From CAZGUG01 sp964625335 (GTDB lineage Bacteria; Bacillota; Clostridia; Ch29): a stretch of DNA of 64,000 bases. The position numbers and the translations under genes were made by a program. The notes below the pieces were generated by a model. That model was given only the letters and a program-made list of their open reading frames with translations. It was not told where the DNA came from and did no database searches. Positions 52,130 to 62,195 of this stretch are shown one piece after another; the first letter of the stretch is position 1; the number at the start of each line of letters is the position of its first letter. The stretch spans positions 25,779 through 89,778 of the forward strand of contig CAZVBE010000007.1 of the NCBI GenBank assembly GCA_964625335.1. The letters run 5' to 3'.

Positions 52130-52573
52130 CTAATGCAAAGTGCCCGCCAATTCAGGGGCCCTTGTTTTAACATTTGCAATGTATTCCATCAGGTCCGCCA
52201 CCCTGTGGGAGTAGCCCCATTCGTTGTCGTACCATACCAGTATTTTAACCGGGTTTTCTTCCAAAATCATTGTAAAATTGGCATGAATTACCACATTAAT
52301 GCCCAGGTTTTCCCAGGGAAGGTTTAGCGGGTCTTTTTCGGATAATATCCTTATCTGTTCACCGTCTATACTAATCATATCGTCCTTTGCCCTGACTTCT
52401 CCGTCAAATATGCCGTGTATCGAATCATATTTAAAAAGGTGCGCCAGCGTCTTTGTATCCGCTAAATCATTTACCGCAATTATCTTGAACCGCTGCCTGT
52501 CCTTTTTAAGCATTGCTTTCAAAGTTATTCGTCCTATCCTGCCAAAGCCGTTTATAGCTATCCTTGTCCGCAA
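52130..52573 (-). pseudogene. Glyceraldehyde-3-phosphate dehydrogenase with large internal deletion
   Basis: The 147-residue frame begins like a normal GAPDH (RIAINGFGRIGRITLKAML, IIAVNDLADTKTLAHLFKYD) through the NAD-binding fold to INVVIHA near residue 97. It then jumps in frame to NFTMILEENPVKILVWYDNE, which belongs at about residue 295-310 of a full GAPDH (~335). About 190 residues are missing, including the catalytic cysteine motif SCTTN and the substrate-binding region. The NAD fold is left without a catalytic domain, so the protein cannot be an active GAPDH. No ribosome site stronger than GGGAGGTAGGG-type is obvious. An active copy would have to be elsewhere in the genome. Confidence 0.85.
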
Positions 52574-52685
52574 AACCCTACCTCCCGCATTACAGAATAT
52601 TACGTGACTATCTTATTTTCTGCGCCTGGTTTTAATATATTTCCTTTAAGTAATAGCAGATTTTTCTCAAAAATATCAAAAAACC

Positions 52686-52716
52686 AAAACAGGGAAGGCT
52701 TCTGCGCCTGCCCTGT
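52686..52716 (-). terminator. Terminator of the TIGR00300 gene
   Basis: On the minus strand AACAGGGCAGGC pairs with GCCTTCCCTGTT (one mismatch) and is followed by TTGGTTTTTTG. The gene stops at 52782. Confidence 0.8.
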
Positions 52717-52781
52717 TCATATCCCTTCACCGGCTTTCCGCTTCCGGTAATCCCCCTATCCTAGCTATCCTAGTTGCCCCA

Positions 52782-54002
52782 TTAATCAGGTTTTATGAGA
52801 TGGGACCTGAGTTCTTTAAGGAACCATTCCACATCGCTTACAACCCCTACCGACTGATGGGACCCGCGATCGGTAAGCTTTGTCACGGTGGCGGGGTTAA
52901 TATCGATACAAATGGTTTTGACTCGCGCCGGCAGCAGATTGCCGGTGGCAATTGAGTGCAGCATCGTTGACAGCATGAGCGCAATCTCCACCCCTTTGAT
53001 ACCCTTCCTCATCGACTCCTGCGCCTTAACGGAATCAGTAATGACATCGGGTAGCGGGCCGTCATCCCTTATTGAACCGGCCAGCACGAAGGGGACGTTA
53101 TTCTTCACAAGTGCGTACATGACCCCTTCCTTTAGGATGCCCGCATCTACCGCCTGTCGCAGACCGCCAAGGCCTCGTATCCTGTTAATGGCGAGCATAT
53201 GGTGCATATGGCCCTCCGGCGCAGATGTACCGTCTTTCAGGCTTACTCCCAGTGATGTTCCGAGCAATGCCGATTCCACATCGTGTACTGCCACGGCATT
53301 ACCGGCAAAGAAAACATTTACGTAACCCGCGTCAATAAGTGCCGCTAAGTGTTTGCCCGCCCCCGTATGAATAACTGCGGGCCCTGCCACGACCAGAACT
53401 TTGCCGTTACGTTCACGTACCGCCCGAATCTCCCGGGCAATCTCCGCAACCATCAGCGATTTCTGGCGCTCGCTTGATACATCGCTCCCCATGAAGGAAA
53501 AACCCCGCTCCTCGGTGGTCCTATCCATCGAGGCAACCCGTATGCCCCCGTGACCGATGACCACCTGCTCCCCTTTGGAAAGTGCAGCTATGGGACAACA
53601 CCTGGTTGTAGATGTTGCCGGGTCAACTACCACGACACAGTCCATTTCAATGTCATCTACCGGAACCCACTTGCCGCTTATGTTCACAAATGTATCAATG
53701 TTCGTACTGGAATAGAACCCATCGGGGCTTACCCCGTCCTTGGCGACAGTGGCCAGCGTGACGGTCTGACCATCAACGGACGTGGCACCCAATTCTTTGA
53801 GCCTGTCAATAACCTCGTCAAGCCGCTCACATGTTGGTGCTCCAATTTTAAGCCTGGCATAACCCGCGTCATCCGCAGTGCGCCCTATCCTCGTTTCGCA
53901 CAAGCTAAACTTTGCATCCATCTTTGTTACAGCGTCAATAACGCACGACAGCAGTGCTGTATCGACAACCCTTCCCGAAAGTTCTATTTCGGTTGTATAC
54001 AT
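52782..54002 (-). CDS. TIGR00300-type protein, LOR/SDH domain (archaeal ornithine cyclodeaminase-like)
   Basis: A 406-residue protein of the LOR/SDH conserved-domain family TIGR00300, relatives of which are reported as ornithine cyclodeaminase in methanogens and as the C-terminal half of arginine/ornithine enzymes. Recognisable stretches are TEIELSGRVVDTALLSCVID, VVVVDPATSTTRCCPIAAL, VVAGPAVIHTGAGKHLAALI (nucleotide-binding) and GNAVAVHDVESALLGTSLG. The ATG at 54002 has AAGGGG 11 bases upstream; the GTG at 54014 sits on top of the site. Upstream lies a TrmB regulator on the same strand, a likely controller. Proline or ornithine metabolism is plausible but not proven. Confidence 0.85.
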   Translation of the reverse strand: MYTTEIELSGRVVDTALLSCVIDAVTKMDAKFSLCETRIGRTADDAGYARLKIGAPTCERLDEVIDRLKELGATSVDGQTVTLATVAKDGVSPDGFYSSTNIDTFVNISGKWVPVDDIEMDCVVVVDPATSTTRCCPIAALSKGEQVVIGHGGIRVASMDRTTEERGFSFMGSDVSSERQKSLMVAEIAREIRAVRERNGKVLVVAGPAVIHTGAGKHLAALIDAGYVNVFFAGNAVAVHDVESALLGTSLGVSLKDGTSAPEGHMHHMLAINRIRGLGGLRQAVDAGILKEGVMYALVKNNVPFVLAGSIRDDGPLPDVITDSVKAQESMRKGIKGVEIALMLSTMLHSIATGNLLPARVKTICIDINPATVTKLTDRGSHQSVGVVSDVEWFLKELRSHLIKPD

Positions 54003-54186
54003 TGACGGAATCACCCCTTATATGTATTTTTATTATTCTTTTATTTATAGGAAATAGAAACGATTTGTTTAGTCACCACTTGAGTAGTTATTAATCTATG
54101 ACTTGATTCTAAATGATAATAAATGCCTTGTCAAGAAGAACGTCCCCATCCTATGTTTGTAAATTGCTTTGTCGGATAGACAGTAT

Positions 54187-54211
54187 AAAAAAAGAACCGC
54201 GCTCCTCGCGG
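54187..54211 (-). terminator. Terminator of the TrmB gene
   Basis: On the minus strand CCGCG-AGGAG-CGCGG is followed by TTCTTTTTTTAT, just after the stop at 54221. Confidence 0.85.
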
Positions 54212-54220
54212 CCCCCTTAT

Positions 54221-55030
54221 TTATCCAATATTTATTTCCCGCCTTATTTTCTCCATGTTAGGCCCGTAGGTCCGGTCCAACAAGTCCTTGTGCTTTGAAT
54301 AAATTTCTGCGATAAGTATATCATGGAGGATAAAGCTTTCCGAAAGCAGCATAAAGGATTTGTTCTGTGTCCAGACGCCTCCGCTTTCCCCCGGCTTGGC
54401 AGTGCCAAAGAGGCATTCCTTTTTGTCTGCAACTATGTTAATCCATCTTCCATATTTGCCCACTTCAAACTCCATGTTCTCCATCTGGTGATAGTATACT
54501 CTGCCTATTTCCTTTTTTGCCCTGCCGTATAAAACTGCAACTACATCGGTGCCCCTATCGCTGGCTTGCAGGATATCGTCATAGAACAACTCATAGTCCT
54601 GGACCCACATTTCCATGTACAGATGCTTCTCTGCCTTTGCTATCATGGATTTAATCCTATTATACAGCTGGTCCTCCCCATTAAAATGCCACATGTATTC
54701 AACCGGGGATTGTTCGTTTAGTGTTTTAAAGTTTTCCTTAAGATAATTTATCGATTCATCCACATTCGCCCTGTACCTCTCAAGGAATTCGTCTATGGGA
54801 AGGCCGATATATTTTACAGGGTTTGAGCCGCTGGCCACCGCCAGGCCCTGTTCAACTATTTTTTTTATGGTCTCATATATCTTGGATTGGGGCACCCCGG
54901 ATATCTTACTTATTTCATAGGCGCTGATATCCGGATTTTGTATCAAGGCAATATACGCTTTGGCCTCGTATGAATTAAACCCTATTTTAGTGAGCTCGTT
55001 TAGGACTCCCTTTAATTTTTCCTCAGCCAT
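54221..55030 (-). CDS. TrmB-family transcriptional regulator
   Basis: A 269-residue regulator. The N-terminal TrmB winged helix lies in the first ~75 residues (TKIGFNSYEAKAYIALIQNP, YEISKISGVPQSKIYETIKK), then a coiled coil (YLKENFKTLNEQ), and a C-terminal phospholipase-D-like/sugar-binding type domain (MIAKAEKHLYMEMWVQDYEL) as in many TrmB proteins. Such regulators are common in archaea and Clostridia. The ATG at 55030, behind GGGAGGGAC, is better than the longer frame start at 55135. Its best candidate target is the TIGR00300 gene ~200 bases downstream, separated by a terminator. Confidence 0.9.
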   Translation of the reverse strand: MAEEKLKGVLNELTKIGFNSYEAKAYIALIQNPDISAYEISKISGVPQSKIYETIKKIVEQGLAVASGSNPVKYIGLPIDEFLERYRANVDESINYLKENFKTLNEQSPVEYMWHFNGEDQLYNRIKSMIAKAEKHLYMEMWVQDYELFYDDILQASDRGTDVVAVLYGRAKKEIGRVYYHQMENMEFEVGKYGRWINIVADKKECLFGTAKPGESGGVWTQNKSFMLLSESFILHDILIAEIYSKHKDLLDRTYGPNMEKIRREINIG

Positions 55031-55273
55031 TACTGTCCCTCCCCCATTACCCGGAATGCTCATCGGGTAAATTATAATTTGTACTCTAAAGTATAGTCCA
55101 AACAGTACCGGCTGTAAAGCCCGCACTCGTTTCACAGCATACGCCGCACACAGCCGGTACCCCTGTGTTCTTCTTTGTACCGGACAGGCTAATTCCCGGC
55201 TTATTTTATCGTCAGGTGTTTATTGCTGATTGATACCATCCTATATACAACGCACTAATAATATTACATTCCT

Positions 55274-58200
55274 TTATTTGTCATAAATCCTGTAAAGGAA
55301 CACGGCTGCTTCCGCTCTTGTGGTATTGCCCAGGGGATTGACCTTACCGCCGCCGCCCACTATCAATCCTTCCTTCACAAGTGCTGCAATGCTGTCTGCG
55401 GCATAGTCTGCCACAAGGGCTTTGTCGGCAAATGTGTCCAGCTCCGAAGCAGATACCTGTGCTTTTAGTCTGTTCAGCATTCTTAAGACTCTCTCGGTCA
55501 ATACCATCATATCCTGCCTTGTAATGCTTGCATCGGGGCTGAATTTGTTGTTTCCCGTGCCGCTGGTGATACCGAGCCTTTTGGCTATGGCTAATTCCCT
55601 GCAGTAATAGGCATTCTTGTCTATGTCATCGAAGTTACCTTCAATCCTGGCATCAACACCCAGGGTTCTTACAAGGGAGTACAGGAATTCCGCCCTGGTG
55701 ATATTTATGGATGGGTAGTATTCGTTATCAGCAGCGCCCTTCACTATGCCTTTGGAGGCAAGTACCTCGATTGGCTTCCTCGCCCACTCCACGCTGTTCA
55801 GGTCATTGAAGGTCTTTTTTACATAGGCCACAGCATAATTGCTGAAATGTGTAGTGGCAAAGGTTACCGTGCCTGTGACAGGGTCATACCTTCCTGAAGG
55901 AACTTCCACAACACTGCCGCTGCCGTCAATGTACCATACCGTTATATGCTCGGGGTCTGAAAGCTCCTCAGCTGTCGGTTCATAGGGTATGGATACAGTA
56001 ACCGGCGCATCAGGATTATTCCAGTCCATCCGCTTTCCATCCACTGCAAGAGTGAACTGCACCAGCGGTCGGTCTCCTATGATGTCTTTTACGTTGGGAG
56101 GCAGGCCGGCCTTGTCTCCCCGGCTTATGGTAACAGCCACTTTTTCTCCTGCCGCTTCTTCCCACCCTGTCAGCATGTTATCCGGTATGCCTACAGTGCC
56201 GAGGACGGTGTTTAGCAGGATTTTGTTCCGCGTGCCTCCGGACGATAAACCCTTCATGGAGGTTTCAAGGGTGTATGACCCTGCTGCTTCTACTAAGGGC
56301 ATATTTGCCACTATTGTTTTGGTTCCGCTCCCGTAAGCTTCATCTCTTTCCGGAAGCTGGTTTAATGTTTTTTGATCAACCCATACGGCTGCATCTCCCG
56401 ACCCGCTGTCGTAAATTACGTCTGCAAGGTATTTTTTATATCCACTGGAGATTTCCGCTGTCAGTTTGGGAACCGTAGCAGGGGTACGGCTGCCTCCTCC
56501 CATACCTCTGGTTGACACCCGGATTGTATTATACGCAGCCTTGTTACCCGCCTGGTCCCTGACAATTACGTTATAATAATAGGTCGTATTTGCAGTCAGC
56601 TCTGCCGCCTGCCAGCCGGTGAGGCTTGTACACCAGTCTTCCTCCACTATTCCGTTTTCCTCTGCATCTTCCACAGAATCAATATTATTTTCAGTCGAAC
56701 TGACAACCCTATACATCAAATCCGCCTGGGCTGTTGCTTCATCTAAAGCCGCGGCCCAGGACAGATGCATACTGCTGCGGGTAATGCTGTCTGCCGAGAT
56801 GGTCCCGCCATCACCAACTACCGGCGCTTTCAAGTCACTAAGTATCCTTGCGCCCGTAGTCTGTGCATCTGCCATTGCATTGCCGGCTGTGTCAAATATT
56901 GAGCTTCCGTCTGCCGGTTTGATTTCTATACTCTCAAATCCTGAAGGCGTCCCGGAAATAACCAGGAATACCCTGACTACCGTCTCTCCGCCGGTAAGCT
57001 CTGCAGCAATGTCTCCAACCGTACTGTCATTCCTCTTAACACTGCTTATCTCAGCACTAACGGCCGTGCCTTCGTTTTGTGCAAAGACCAGCGCCAGTTT
57101 TTCCTTAGTCAGGGGTGACGTACCGTCATCCGCCCCGCAAACCCCTTCCGAAAAGAAAACATCAATATAGGCGTTCCCCCCACCGATTACAGCTTCATCT
57201 ATAGCAGGAGCTGTGGTGTCCCAGGCGGCAAGCATTATACCTGTGCTGTCGGTGGTCATATAATTCCCCGCCATATCCTGTACTGTGCCTTCCCCGCCTA
57301 AAGTGTATTTTACGGTAACCCCTTCTTTCGCTGATACTCCCATATCGGCCACAGTCAGTACCACACGTTTTGCATCCTGGCCCTGGGTTATTGCAGTAAC
57401 CTCATATGTAATACCGGGGTTTTCGTATTCATGTACAATAAAGCCTCCGCTGCTGCCCTTGGTCAGGCCGGTGCAATTCTCACTCAGCGTTACGGTTATG
57501 TGTGTGTTATCATTTCTTTCGGCGCTGTCAAGGACGGGCGGGACAGTATCGATAACTATGCTTTCAGAGGGAGATGATACATTCCCGGCACTGTCTACTA
57601 GATATACCTGATAGGCACCATCCTCCAGCCCTGAGGTATCTATGCTTACTAATGTAATCGGGCTTTCCGGGTATGCTGTCTTCTTTGTATCGATACCGTC
57701 AAGGTGGGCTTTACTTGTATAGGCTTTATCTGTTTCCGGCACCAGGTATAAAGTACCGTAAATACCATAATCATCACAGGTTATCTCTACAGGAATGCAT
57801 TCATTCATAATCAGAGGGGTTACATTGCTAATGGTTGGCGGTGTATTGTCTTCAATCATTACTAAATCTATGGAATGATTCGCAGACGATACCGGCTGAG
57901 CTCCGCTTACGGCTGCATATCCGCCCTTAACTGCCGTGTACGCAACCGACCCGGAACGCGGGACAATAATACCGCATAACCCCTGGCTGCCGGTAATGTA
58001 TTCTCCCATACCTTCTATTGCCAGCTTAACGTCGGCTATCCCATCCGTATTAAAGAGAAGATAGGCCAAATCCTCGCCATCGCCGTTCTTTAGCGTTCCC
58101 GAGTCTTCTACAAAAGCTCCCTTCCCAATATTCTCGCCTACATTAATCTCACTGCTTCCCTTCGCTATAATCATTGGAGCTCCAATAATTGTGACGGCTC

Positions 58201-59533
58201 CGCCATTACCTTCAAAGCCGCCGCCGATGCCGGCGCCGCCCCAGATCCCGCCGGCCGATGTAACGCTGCCGCCGCTTATTGTTATATCTCCGGCTGACGC
58301 CTCATACCCGCCGCCAATGCCGGCACCAAACTTGCCGCCGTTGGCGGTTACCGTGCCCGCGCTGATCAATATACCGCCGCCGGTGCCGTGTATACCGCCT
58401 CCAATGCCGGCGCCATAATCTCCACCGGTTGCGGTTACCGTGCCACCGCTAATGGTAATATTACTGCCCGAGCCATAATTATCCGTACCGTCGGATGATG
58501 ACGACCATCCGCCTCCGCCAATTCCCGCACTGCGGTGTCCCCCTTGGGCAGTAACTTCACCACCGCTTATGGTGATATTGGTACCCGATCCCGCTCGGCC
58601 GCCTCCTATGGCAGCTCCCCCCGCCGGTTCGCTAGGACCGCCCGCAGCATTAACAATGCCTCCGCTGATGGTTATATTTCCACCTGCTCCATATCTGCCG
58701 CCTCCGATGCCGGCACCACCACTTCCGCCAATAGCGGTTATGGTACCTCCTTCGATGGTTATATTTTCACCTGCTCCATATCTGCCGCCTCCGATGCCGG
58801 CACCATAGCTTCCACCAGTAGCGGTTATGGTGCCACCACTGATGGTAATACTGCCCCCTGCCTCGTTGTCGCTTCCGCCAATACCGGATGACCACTTGCC
58901 TCCAATGACGGTCATTTGAGCTTGCGAATCGCTGCTCAAACCGGCAGCCCTGTTAATGGTGAGCTGCACCCCGTCAGGCACACGTAAAGCTGCCGAAGGA
59001 GCCCAGTCAAGAGCCTCCAACCTGCATGTACCGCTGATATATAGCCTGTGAGGGTAGTCTCCGGCATTACCGAAATCAACCGGTGAGCTATTCGGTTGTG
59101 AGGTGATATTAAGGTTTTCAATAGTAAGGTCTATGGCTTCGGTTCTGTCTCCGGCTATGACGATACTGGCATCAACATGCTCTGAGCTGCCAATGATTTT
59201 GACTGTATTCACATCACCGGCAATAGTAATTACCCCTGTGTACTCTTCGTCAAGCTGATAGTCGCCGTTAGTACTGATAGTATAATCCCCGCTGGGAATC
59301 TGCGTTGCTCCCGATGTCATAACCATATCAGTCTTGAATAGTAAGGTATTGCCCATATTCTCACCCGGAGGTTTTTCCTGGTATACTTCTTCTGTCACCG
59401 TTGGGTTTTGTACATTATCGCTGGTTTCTTCTGCATATGCTGACATTGGTTGTCCCGCTGTCAGCAGCAGTCCTGCCAGCATACAAACCGCCATAAACCC
59501 AGAAGCAAGCCGGTTAAAGCCTTCTTCTTTCAC
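55274..59533 (-). CDS. Large S-layer-anchored protein with glycine-rich repeats and Ig-like domains
   Basis: An exported 1419-residue surface protein. Signal peptide (MAVCMLAGLLLTAGQPMSAYA, 14-34). Residues ~60-200 are a beta-rich start. Then at about 200-450 come eight or nine Gly-rich units of 24-30 residues of the type GGxITISGGTVTATGGxYGA-GIGGG. Next are Ig-like regions with DTVPPVLDSAERNDNTHITV and DTTAPAIDEAVIGGGNAYID, a fibronectin-III-like part (TRSSMHLSWAAALDEATAQA), a conserved domain ending in ITVWYIDGSGSVVEVPSG, and three SLH modules at 1230-1419 (ITRAEFLYSLVRTLGV, SITRQDMMVLTERVLRML, NTTRAEAAVFLYRIYDK). SLH modules bind pyruvylated wall polymers. Start ATG at 59533 follows GGAGG. 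Confidence 0.9.
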   Translation of the reverse strand: MKEEGFNRLASGFMAVCMLAGLLLTAGQPMSAYAEETSDNVQNPTVTEEVYQEKPPGENMGNTLLFKTDMVMTSGATQIPSGDYTISTNGDYQLDEEYTGVITIAGDVNTVKIIGSSEHVDASIVIAGDRTEAIDLTIENLNITSQPNSSPVDFGNAGDYPHRLYISGTCRLEALDWAPSAALRVPDGVQLTINRAAGLSSDSQAQMTVIGGKWSSGIGGSDNEAGGSITISGGTITATGGSYGAGIGGGRYGAGENITIEGGTITAIGGSGGAGIGGGRYGAGGNITISGGIVNAAGGPSEPAGGAAIGGGRAGSGTNITISGGEVTAQGGHRSAGIGGGGWSSSSDGTDNYGSGSNITISGGTVTATGGDYGAGIGGGIHGTGGGILISAGTVTANGGKFGAGIGGGYEASAGDITISGGSVTSAGGIWGGAGIGGGFEGNGGAVTIIGAPMIIAKGSSEINVGENIGKGAFVEDSGTLKNGDGEDLAYLLFNTDGIADVKLAIEGMGEYITGSQGLCGIIVPRSGSVAYTAVKGGYAAVSGAQPVSSANHSIDLVMIEDNTPPTISNVTPLIMNECIPVEITCDDYGIYGTLYLVPETDKAYTSKAHLDGIDTKKTAYPESPITLVSIDTSGLEDGAYQVYLVDSAGNVSSPSESIVIDTVPPVLDSAERNDNTHITVTLSENCTGLTKGSSGGFIVHEYENPGITYEVTAITQGQDAKRVVLTVADMGVSAKEGVTVKYTLGGEGTVQDMAGNYMTTDSTGIMLAAWDTTAPAIDEAVIGGGNAYIDVFFSEGVCGADDGTSPLTKEKLALVFAQNEGTAVSAEISSVKRNDSTVGDIAAELTGGETVVRVFLVISGTPSGFESIEIKPADGSSIFDTAGNAMADAQTTGARILSDLKAPVVGDGGTISADSITRSSMHLSWAAALDEATAQADLMYRVVSSTENNIDSVEDAEENGIVEEDWCTSLTGWQAAELTANTTYYYNVIVRDQAGNKAAYNTIRVSTRGMGGGSRTPATVPKLTAEISSGYKKYLADVIYDSGSGDAAVWVDQKTLNQLPERDEAYGSGTKTIVANMPLVEAAGSYTLETSMKGLSSGGTRNKILLNTVLGTVGIPDNMLTGWEEAAGEKVAVTISRGDKAGLPPNVKDIIGDRPLVQFTLAVDGKRMDWNNPDAPVTVSIPYEPTAEELSDPEHITVWYIDGSGSVVEVPSGRYDPVTGTVTFATTHFSNYAVAYVKKTFNDLNSVEWARKPIEVLASKGIVKGAADNEYYPSINITRAEFLYSLVRTLGVDARIEGNFDDIDKNAYYCRELAIAKRLGITSGTGNNKFSPDASITRQDMMVLTERVLRMLNRLKAQVSASELDTFADKALVADYAADSIAALVKEGLIVGGGGKVNPLGNTTRAEAAVFLYRIYDK

Positions 59534-59619
59534 TCTTCCATTCCTCCATTCAGTGGTTCTATATTAATTACCATAAATGTGGTATAATTACTGCAGTTGA
59601 AAATACGACCAGAGTCACC

Positions 59620-59629
59620 GACTATAGTC
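59620..59629. promoter_or_regulatory. GACTATAGTC palindrome between the SLH protein and TetR gene
   Basis: A perfect ten-base palindrome in the divergent region of 145 bases, 50 bases before the TetR gene. A TetR protein could act here on both genes; only position and symmetry support this. Confidence 0.35.
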
Positions 59630-59677
59630 ATTATATATCGCTTCCATATAAATGGTCAAGATAGGAGGAAGAGGTCT

Positions 59678-60301
59678 ATGGATTATGGGAAAACGAGCAT
59701 TAGGAAAAAAAGAGCTATTGAAACCAGAAAGAAGATATATAAAACCGCTGAACAGTTATTCAAACAATACGGATTTGAAAATGTAAGTGTAGATTCCATA
59801 GTGGAAATGGCGGGGGTATCCAAAGGTGCTTTCTACGTGCACTTTGATTCAAAGAATTCCCTGGCTGCCGCTTTGATTAATGATTTCGTAAATGAAGTGG
59901 ATTTAGACTACAAGTCCCATATCGAATCATTTGATACCAAAGCAGCGGCGTCTGATATTCTTGTTTCACTGATAGGGAAAATAGCTGATATTCTTATTTA
60001 TTCTATAGGCTATAACAATATGAAAGCTTTATACAAAGTACAAATAACAAAAACTATAAATACAGATATAGTAATGGATTATAACAGGGAACTCTACAAA
60101 ATATTCAGCGATATAATCAAAAAAGGCGTACAACAAGGGGAATTCGTAACAGATATACCTGTTGATACACTCACAAAACACTGTGTTATGGCCATAAGAG
60201 GACTTACCTATGAATGGTGTATACGCCAGCCTGACTTTGATTTAAAAGAGCAGGCTTTGAAACACTTTGAGATACTGATTGAGGGCATTAAAAAGCGCTA
60301 A
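59678..60301 (+). CDS. TetR/AcrR-family transcriptional regulator
   Basis: A 207-residue repressor: the helix-turn-helix lies at about residues 10-55 (ETRKKIYKTAEQLFKQYGFE, VDSIVEMAGVSKGAFYVHF), the ligand domain is unremarkable. The ATG at 59678 with ATAGGAGGAAGAGG is preferred; the longer frame starting at 59597 adds 27 poorly composed residues. It is divergent from the SLH protein gene, so that is the first candidate target. The following gene fragment is on the same strand. Confidence 0.9.
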   Translation: MDYGKTSIRKKRAIETRKKIYKTAEQLFKQYGFENVSVDSIVEMAGVSKGAFYVHFDSKNSLAAALINDFVNEVDLDYKSHIESFDTKAAASDILVSLIGKIADILIYSIGYNNMKALYKVQITKTINTDIVMDYNRELYKIFSDIIKKGVQQGEFVTDIPVDTLTKHCVMAIRGLTYEWCIRQPDFDLKEQALKHFEILIEGIKKR

Positions 60302-60395
60302 ATCTTATTGATTGCTGCATTTTGCAATATAATAAGGTATAAATGTGGAATGTGTAAATTAAATAGCCAGTAAAAGCTGTAACTCACTCCTGAAG

Positions 60396-62195
60396 ATGCC
60401 GAAAAACCATTGGATGGGAAAGAAAAGCAAGACAACGGCAGTGAAAAAGTTCCTTAGCTCCAGGAAGAATCTTCGGTATGTATGGTTTTCATTAAACACC
60501 GGAGAAAGCGATGAACTGTGGATGTGGCAAAAATTCTGCCACAGCCTTACAGAAATAAGCCCTGAGCTTTCCAAACAATTTACCCGATACGGTCTTCCCC
60601 AAACCTCAGTAGATAGGGAGCGTATCCTCAATATCATAAGAAAAACTGTCAGAGAACACACAGTTATTGTCATAGATGATTATCATGAAAACAAAGGTGA
60701 GCATATGAACCTTTTGCTTACGGCCTTTGCAAGGTCTGCGGTTCCCAAGCTACATATAGTCATAATCAGCCGCAGTATTCCGGAGATCCCAATCGAAGAG
60801 CTTGCCTTAAAGGGTCTGTGTATGGAACTTTCCCAGCACAGTTTTGAATTTAATAGGGAGGAAACAGTTGAACTGTTCGAGAGAAACGGGTTTTTGCTTT
60901 CACCGGAGGAACAGACATTACTGGTAAAAAATACAGACGGTTGGATAGCAGCCATATATCTGGCCCTGCTTAAATATGCTGAGAACAAAACTGTCGAAGA
61001 CATACGGGACATCACGCGGCTGATTAAAACGGCAGTATATGATAGATTTGACAGAGAAACACAGCAAATCCTGTTAAAGCTTTCCCTTCTTGACGGCTTC
61101 AGCCTCGATGGAGCCGTATTTGTTACCCAAAACAAAAAAGCAGGTAAGCTGATAAGCAAAATTGCAGCAAACAATTGCTTTATACGATACGACAACAAAA
61201 ACGGGACCTACTCAATTCACGCCATATTAAAAGCTATGCTGCTGGAACTCCTTAATGTTGCAGATATCGATAAAGCCGCCCTGTTTTCCCGGTGCGGCGA
61301 TTGGTGCATGAGGTATGACCGGCGGATTGAGGCAGTGGATTTTTATCGCCGGGCAGGATGTTGCGAGAAAATTCTTGATATATTTGAGCTGATGGGCTCA
61401 GCAGAGCTTATAAACAGGGCACCCCACATCATTGTCAGTGCTTTTAACGACATGGATAAAAGCTTGAAGATCTCACGCCCTCTGGCCTACATCACATATA
61501 TATATTCCTATATGCTGGCAATAGATACAATGGAGGGCGCAAGTCTGCTTTATGAGGCAAAAACAATCTATGAGGCGGACGACAACCTTTTGCATAAAGA
61601 ACAAATTCTAGGTGAAATCATCCTCATCGAAAGCATTCAGGAATTCAATGATGTAACTGCTATGAGCGAGTATCACAAAAAAGCTTTCACCCTCTTTGGC
61701 GGCACAAGCTCCCGAATTATAAACGCCAATTCAATATTCACCTGTGGTTCACCCCATACTCTCTATCTCTATCACAAGAAGGATAAGACTCTGCTTTCGC
61801 TTGTAGAGTTCATTGAAAAGAACAATTGGTTTCATACCCATGTATCTAACGGCTGCGGAGCAGGCTTTGAACATATCGCAAGGGCGGAATACTGCCTTGA
61901 AACAGGCAGTTTAACCGAAGCAGAACTTTTTGCCTACAAGGCTGTCTATAAAGCAAAAACCAAAAATCAGTTGAGCCTTGTTATCTGCGGAAATCTTTGC
62001 CTTGCACGTCTGGCAATCCTGAACGGCAGACCAAATGAGGCCTTTGATATAATGGATAAACTCCGGGTGGAAGCAGAAGCCTCAGGAAATCCAATCCTAC
62101 TCAATGGCATTGATATTGCTGAAGGGTTTATTTACGGCAGTCTGGGAAAATTAGAGCGAATACAAAAGTGGCTGCAGGATGGAATCACTCTTTAG
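60396..62195 (+). pseudogene. MalT-like LuxR-family regulator truncated at both ends
   Basis: The 599-residue frame matches the middle of large MalT-type ATP-dependent regulators: FVxx-like VIVIDDYHENKGEHMNLLL (Walker B), IVIISRSIPEIPIEELALKG (arginine region), IKTAVYDRFDRETQQILLKL, then TPR-like repeats ending with EGFIYGSLGKLERIQKWLQD. The N-terminus lacks the normal leader before the P-loop, and the P-loop itself, MGKKSKTTAV, departs from the usual MGYGKTTAV. The C-terminal LuxR helix-turn-helix is missing, because the frame stops at 62195 within the start of an RCC1 sequence. It cannot bind DNA as such. In-frame stops lie just upstream of 60396. Confidence 0.85.

Noticed and set aside
58191..58891. 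Proline- and alanine-rich plus-strand frames in the SLH gene
   Set aside because: They are antisense products of the Gly-rich repeat region of the minus-strand gene.
59597..59677. 27-residue N-terminal extension of the TetR protein
   Set aside because: The ATG at 59678 has an excellent ribosome site, and the extension is not similar to TetR proteins.
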